Source of the DNA: Bacillota bacterium
GTDB taxonomy: Bacteria; Bacillota; Bacilli; Alicyclobacillales; SLC66
Assembly (NCBI GenBank): GCA_021828865.1
Contig: JAJZCW010000011.1
Location: forward strand, 31,083 to 95,082
Reading direction: 5' to 3'
Length of the DNA stretch: 64,000 nt
Positions 60,383-64,000 of this stretch are shown piece by piece. A model generated the notes under the pieces. The model ran no database searches. It had not been told where the DNA came from and was given only the letters and a program-made list of their open reading frames with translations. The translations under genes were made by a program, and so were the position numbers. The number at the start of each line of letters is the position of its first letter. Position 1 is the stretch's first letter.

Positions 60383-60425
60383 TTGGCCATTCTACTCAAT
60401 GAGTGTGAGTGGCCAATTTTCTTTG
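60383..60425 (+). terminator. Rho-independent terminator after the 57-aa gene
   Basis: TTGGCCA (60383-60389) and TGGCCAA (60410-60416) form the stem base, with ATTTTCTTT following. It also separates this gene from the convergent zinc-ribbon gene. Confidence 0.7.
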
Positions 60426-60433
60426 GTTTTTTT

Positions 60434-60769
60434 TCAACCTTGAGGATGACCACAATAGGGACATACCCGCCAATCCGATGCTATTTTTCGGCCACAATGT
60501 GGACAGGCATGCTGATGACGAGTGCTACCCTTCCCCAAGAAATACGCAAGCATGGTCAAAAAGAGCATCAACAGAATTAACAGAATGATCCCTAGCGGCA
60601 AGAACCACCCGTATCCATATGAACCTCCCCCCATCATGGATTGCATTGATGATGGCATTGATCCGGACATCATTCCGTAAGACATGAACCCGCCCCAACT
60701 GACAAACATTAAGAACACTACGCCGATCAGGATCAAAAATACTGCGAGCAAGCCAAACCCGTTACGCAT
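60434..60769 (-). CDS. Small membrane protein with C-terminal zinc ribbon
   Basis: A 111-aa protein with two helices (LLAVFLILIGVVFLMFV and LPLGIILLILLMLFLTMLAYFL), a Met/Ser/Gly-rich loop between them (MMSGSMPSSMQSMMGGG) and a C-terminal CPHCGRKI...CPYCG zinc ribbon. ATG 60769 has AAGGG seven bases upstream. The Met-rich loop could bind copper or another soft metal, but this is speculation. It overlaps the end of a decayed histidine kinase gene by eight bases, so it was probably part of a kinase operon. Confidence 0.65.
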   Translation of the reverse strand: MRNGFGLLAVFLILIGVVFLMFVSWGGFMSYGMMSGSMPSSMQSMMGGGSYGYGWFLPLGIILLILLMLFLTMLAYFLGKGSTRHQHACPHCGRKIASDWRVCPYCGHPQG

Positions 60770-61421
60770 GGGCATACCCTTCTTCTCCGGAATGGTGGGG
60801 GAGCAAAATGACAAACCGTGTTCCCAAATCTATGGAACTAGTGACTGTGATCGTTCCACCGTGAAGTTCTACGATTTGCTTGACGATGGCTAGACCAAGC
60901 CCAGTTCCACCCGCTTGCCTAGTACGTGATTTTTCCACGCGGTACAATCGCTCAAAAATGTGTGGCAAATCTCCAGGAGGTATAGGGTCGCCACTGTTCT
61001 GAACGACAATTTACAAATAATTTTGCCTTGTGCTTGTCTCAATCGTGATCGCACCATACTCGTCAACGTAACGAATAGCATTATCTAGCAAGTACAGGAT
61101 CACTTGTTTCATCCGCATAGTATCCAATTGAAATTCGCCCGCAGCATGCAATTGACTTCGAATCTGAATCCCTTTTTCCAGCGCCTTAGGCTGCAAATGG
61201 GACAGCACAGAAAGCACCAACTCATCAACAGAGATCAGTTCCGGTTGAACGCACATTTCCCCTACGTCTGACTGGGCGAGAGAAAACAAATCCTCAATCA
61301 ATTGAGAAAGTCTCACCGATTCTTCATGAATGATCGTTAAATACGTTCTTTTCTCATTCTCATCCTGAATTAGTCCTTCACTGAGCGCTTGGCTATAACC
61401 GCGAATGTAACTGAGCGGCAA
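60762..61421 (-). pseudogene. Histidine kinase remnant (5' truncated, one in-frame stop)
   Basis: The frame starts mid-DHp at LPLSYIRGYSQALSEGLI, just past the phosphorylated His, and continues with LSQLIEDLFSLAQSD, the N box VILYLLDNAIRYV and, after a TAA at 61011-61013, IVVQNSGDPIPPGDLPHIFE and GGTGLGLAIVKQIVELHGG. The sensor, HAMP and His box are missing. The lost 5' end coincides with the truncated 3' end of the methyltransferase, so a deletion or recombination joined the two. It is non-functional. Confidence 0.88.
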
Positions 61422-63028
61422 ATACCATGGCTTTCCCATTCGGGGTCGCCGGGCTGGTAGCCCTCCGCTTTCAAATCCCGTGCTTCAGATGCAGAAACTT
61501 CATTGTTGGTGACGAGTATACAACGCCTGCGACCTCCATCCTCAGCATTCAGTAGGTTCACTGCGTGAAGTGTCGTGCCGCTACCCGCGAAGAAGTCGAT
61601 GATTAGGGCGGTTTTGTTGTTGCGAACAATAGCGGCGATTGCGTCCTTCGTTGAATAGATAGATTTAGGGAAAGAAAATGCTCTTGACTGTCCTATAATA
61701 TCCGATACCAAATCCGAACCTTGTGAACCTGCGTCATGAAGGCTTCTGTGCCAAACGGTCATAATCTGTTTTGACTGTTCAGAAGCGAACTCAACGTCCA
61801 CGACGTTTCGCACTTCATCACGGGAAACGATTATCACATCTCCAGTTTCTATTTGCCGTCGTAGGCTCTGGCTAAGATAAGAAATACCCCATGTTTTTCT
61901 CTTTGCGTCAAACCTTCCGAGTGAAATATACCCCTTCTCTAAGAGAGAATTGAAGGTTGTATTGCTTAACATCCACCTGCCCTCCGTAAGGTCATTTCGA
62001 ATAGGCCAAACGACATCATAACCGTCTATTTTTGCACCTATATCAGGCTTTGCAGGGTATGGTAGAACATCTAATGCTTTGATTATCTTGCCTTGTTTAG
62101 AATCTATAAGAATCGGATAGAACAAGTTCTTGCTATCTTCGCGGCGCGAATCTGCGCCTGAACGGAGTAGCCCTTTCCAACGTGGCTTTTTCGCTTGGGC
62201 AGGCTCCCCGAGTAACGAATCATTTCCAGCTATTACATAGGCATTCGGCATAAAGCAGAAAATGGCATATTCTTCAACTCTCGAAAACCGACCTCTCGTG
62301 TTTCCTTTGGGGTTGGTAACGATGGTAACCATTTGAATAACCGCTTGAGGGAATACCTCGTCAAGAAGCGTTCTCAAATGATGAACCTCATTTTCGTCGA
62401 TTGTGACAATCAAAACTCCTGAGTCGGGATTGAGTATATGGGAGGCTAAACGTAGTCGCTTCTGCATCATAGATAACCAATTGCTGTGTTTCCATGCATC
62501 GCTGGGGTCAACGTAGTCATTGTTATACTTCCAGTCTTTCTCGCGGTTGTTATAGGGCGGATCGATATAAATACAGTCCACCTGCTTAGGATACAAATAC
62601 TCTAATAACTGTACTGCATGATAATTGTCTGCTTCAATCAACGTGTGCCAAAGACTTTCGCCCGGTGCATTTTCCACCTTGTCAATCGATGTAAGTTTGG
62701 GAAATATCGCCTCACCAAATTGAGCAACAGCTACCAAATTCGAAATGGGAATTTCAGAAGTTTCACCTGTTTGTTTGCGAAGGCAAAGGGCTTTATCATC
62801 TCCACTTATATTTAACACGGTATAGAATTCGTTAAAATGCCCACTTTTCAGTGCAACAATTGTACCATGGCGAATGGGGACGCCATACAATGGTGTGCAT
62901 TCAGGTATATGCTCTTCGAAAACTAGCCCGAATTTTTTTTTTTTACTTAAACGAGCAAACTCTGTCTCTAGCCGTTCCCGAAGAGATACGTCATTAATTT
63001 GCTGCAAAAGATCGTTGATTGCTGCCAT
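61370..63028 (-). CDS. Orphan site-specific DNA adenine methyltransferase (type III Mod-like), 3' end replaced
   Basis: A 552-aa beta-class N6-adenine methylase: motif IV IYIDPPYNNREKDWKYNNDY, LNPDSGVLIVTIDENEVHHL, and SAM motif I IDFFAGSGTTLHAVNLL near the C-terminus. The N-terminal 130 residues form a separate domain (FGLVFEEHIPECTPLYGVPI). ATG 63028 has GAGG six bases upstream. The frame after DPEWESHGI continues into kinase-derived DNA (CRSVTFAVIAKRSVKD), so the natural C-terminus is lost, although the catalytic parts remain. No Res helicase-nuclease is adjacent. It may still methylate DNA or be a dead remnant. Confidence 0.85.
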   Translation of the reverse strand: MAAINDLLQQINDVSLRERLETEFARLSKKKKFGLVFEEHIPECTPLYGVPIRHGTIVALKSGHFNEFYTVLNISGDDKALCLRKQTGETSEIPISNLVAVAQFGEAIFPKLTSIDKVENAPGESLWHTLIEADNYHAVQLLEYLYPKQVDCIYIDPPYNNREKDWKYNNDYVDPSDAWKHSNWLSMMQKRLRLASHILNPDSGVLIVTIDENEVHHLRTLLDEVFPQAVIQMVTIVTNPKGNTRGRFSRVEEYAIFCFMPNAYVIAGNDSLLGEPAQAKKPRWKGLLRSGADSRREDSKNLFYPILIDSKQGKIIKALDVLPYPAKPDIGAKIDGYDVVWPIRNDLTEGRWMLSNTTFNSLLEKGYISLGRFDAKRKTWGISYLSQSLRRQIETGDVIIVSRDEVRNVVDVEFASEQSKQIMTVWHRSLHDAGSQGSDLVSDIIGQSRAFSFPKSIYSTKDAIAAIVRNNKTALIIDFFAGSGTTLHAVNLLNAEDGGRRRCILVTNNEVSASEARDLKAEGYQPGDPEWESHGICRSVTFAVIAKRSVKD

Positions 63029-63310
63029 ATCCAACCTCGTTTCTTTGATCTATATAGATGACTATAAACATTTGTTTTCGGTTATTCAAAAGCGCAGGAT
63101 TCAGCGCCATACACTCATTAGAAAATAATCTACATTTTAATTTACGTTATGAACGCTTAGATTACACCCATATTTCTTCAATTGAATTAAAAAACATGTT
63201 GATAGATCCCCAACCGCATCAGCAAACCCTATGGCACTTCAGTCAAGTTCCACTATGAGCCTGTACGTTGGTAAAATCGAGAACGTCAACTCCAAAAGAA
63301 GCATTAAAGA

Positions 63311-63397
63311 TTAAAATTTTTTCGTATCTTGTAGAATCCAACCTGCTTCGACAAGTTTTTTGGAAATCACCTGTCTAGCTTTCTCTTTAGATGTCAT
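63311..63397 (-). pseudogene. N-terminal remnant of a second hsdR
   Basis: A 28-codon fragment, MTSKEKARQVISKKLVEAGW then ILQDTKKF and a stop. It closely matches the first residues of the intact HsdR (EEKARQVI-KKLVEAGWILQDMKEF). It has the same spacing to the tRNA-Val terminator as the intact gene has to the tRNA fragment at 39422. The rest of this hsdR is gone. Confidence 0.88.
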
Positions 63398-63461
63398 TGA
63401 TCACTTACTCGCAAATCTAGCACTACCAAGATAATTCCATAATTGGTGTAATTCAACATAG

Positions 63462-63492
63462 AAAAAGACCAACGATTTTATCGCTGGTCTTT
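63462..63492 (-). terminator. Terminator of the rRNA-tRNA-Val operon
   Basis: AAAGACCA (63464-63471) and TGGTCTTT (63485-63492) pair; on the minus strand GGTCTTTTTCT follows. It lies 18 bases downstream of the tRNA CCA end and ends the 23S-5S-tRNA transcript. Confidence 0.85.
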
Positions 63493-63509
63493 GCTCGTTT
63501 CTTATTATT

Positions 63510-63584
63510 TGGTGCGGCTGATAGGAATCGAACCTATGACCCCCACCGTGTCAAGGTGATGCTCTCCCTCTGAGCTACAGCCGC
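63510..63584 (-). tRNA. tRNA-Val (anticodon GAC), CCA encoded
   Basis: On the minus strand the acceptor arms GCGGCTG/CAGCCGC pair fully. The D arm GCTC...GAGC, anticodon arm TCACC-TTGACAC-GGTGG (anticodon GAC) and T arm ATAGG-TTCGATT-CCTAT follow, with discriminator A and an encoded CCA. It follows 5S rRNA by six bases, in the ribosomal operon. Partial copies of its 3' part at 39422 and 51632 show it is an integration target. Confidence 0.95.
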
Positions 63585-63590
63585 ATATTT

Positions 63591-63708
63591 GCCTGGCAGC
63601 GTCCTAGCCTCCCAGGACCCTGCGGTCCTAGTACTCTCGGCGCTGGAGGGCTTAACCATCGTGTTCGGGATGGGTACGGGTGTGTCCCCTCCGCCATGGC
63701 CACCAGAC
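63591..63708 (-). rRNA. rrf: 5S ribosomal RNA
   Basis: About 118 nt on the minus strand. It contains the conserved CACCCGTACCCATCCCGAACA-type block (loop B/C region) and the pairing ends GTCTGGTGGC/GCTGCCAGGC. It lies between 23S and tRNA-Val. Confidence 0.95.
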
Positions 63709-63911
63709 TACCGGCGTCAGATCCACGTCGCATCTCTTCGTCATTTTCCCTCTCTCGTTCAGTCACGTACCTAATTCGTACGCTCCTTCTCTCGTTCGGT
63801 CAATTCCTCGATCTACTCGTGGCTCTTTGCCGCTTGGCTTTGATCCACTTTCGTGGCTCTTTGCCTTTCCTTTTCCAACCTCTTACGCAACACGGAGTGT
63901 ACATCTTCGTA
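63709..63911 (-). repeat. 23S-5S spacer with two short direct-repeat families
   Basis: About 200 bp without a gene. TCTCTCGTTC(A/G)GTCA occurs at 63751 and 63788, and CGTGGCTCTTTGCC occurs at 63818 and 63852 (plus-strand readings). These may form processing stems for the rRNA precursor or reflect slippage. Confidence 0.6.
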
Positions 63912-64000
63912 GGATAAGCCCTCGACCGATTCGTATCCGTCCGCTCCACACATCACTGTGCTTCCACGCCGGACCGATTGACCTTGTGTTCTTCAAGGGG
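63912..64000 (-). rRNA. rrl: 23S ribosomal RNA, 3' end (cut by window edge)
   Basis: On the minus strand the last about 90 nt of 23S are recognisable by CCCCTTGAAGAACACAAGG, GTGGAAGCACAGTGATGTG and the terminal GGTCGAGGGCTTATCC. The rest lies beyond the right edge. The exact 3' end is approximate. Confidence 0.92.

Noticed and set aside
63589..63917. Several short open frames on both strands at the right end
   Set aside because: They lie in 5S rRNA, tRNA-Val and the 23S-5S spacer.

Overview
The window looks like a chromosomal segment of an endospore-forming Firmicute. It carries a gerA/B/C germinant-receptor operon, strong AGGAGG-type ribosome binding sites, frequent TTG/GTG starts and a Firmicute-like 23S-5S-tRNA arrangement. 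The mix of a CbiX/CbiD-type cobalamin pathway, an FMN-binding/RnfD-like membrane redox pair and extracytoplasmic beta-propellers would suit the Alicyclobacillaceae or a similar acidophile, but that placement is only an inference.

Region by region. 0-3.1 kb: an RND efflux permease (cut by the window edge) and its lipoprotein adaptor, divergent from a TetR regulator. 3.1-7.7 kb: a minus-strand run of exported proteins: a lipoprotein cyclophilin, an NHL-type propeller lipoprotein, a membrane-anchored Kelch propeller, an RnfD/NqrB-like membrane protein and an exported FMN-binding protein with a Lys/Thr-rich linker. 7.8-11.4 kb: enoyl-CoA hydratase, stand-alone CheY, a Crp/Fnr regulator, an IscA/HesB-like protein and an EamA transporter. 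11.4-14.8 kb: a decayed CbiA/CobB fragment and two tandem, translationally coupled MutS-like ATPases. 15.0-20.7 kb: a ger operon with two GerB paralogues (A-B-B-C plus a two-TM D-type subunit). 20.9-33.5 kb: a nearly gapless 13-gene operon that takes uroporphyrinogen III through the cobalt-early route to cobyrinate a,c-diamide. It starts with a Ni/Co transporter and is preceded by a cobalamin riboswitch and an intrinsic terminator. 33.8-39.3 kb: a type I restriction-modification system (hsdR-hsdS-hsdM).

39.4-63.5 kb is accessory DNA, laid out as two units of about 12 kb. They are delimited by partial copies of the 3' part of tRNA-Val (39422 and 51632) and by the intact tRNA-Val (63510-63584), all in the same orientation. 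The first unit holds hicB with a truncated hicA, an MbfA-like ferritin/VIT iron exporter, a two-component system, a nitroreductase, a sugar ABC importer, a decayed IS3-family element and a Uma2 nuclease-fold protein. The second holds a three-gene cassette (tyrosine recombinase with an in-frame stop, a shorter recombinase-like partner and a 124-aa unknown protein) followed by a very strong palindrome. It also holds a MocR/B3-B4/PaiB/LysE group, a BrnT-BrnA toxin-antitoxin pair, a truncated ISL3 transposase, a histidine-kinase remnant, an orphan adenine methyltransferase and a 28-codon remnant of a second hsdR. Broken genes are concentrated here. 63.5-64.0 kb: tRNA-Val(GAC), 5S rRNA and the 3' end of 23S rRNA, on the minus strand.

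Together the window shows a stable metabolic and sporulation backbone abutting a layered, decaying integration hot spot at tRNA-Val. The most unusual items are the recombinase trio with its palindrome, the tandem MutS-like pair and the exported propeller/flavin cluster.
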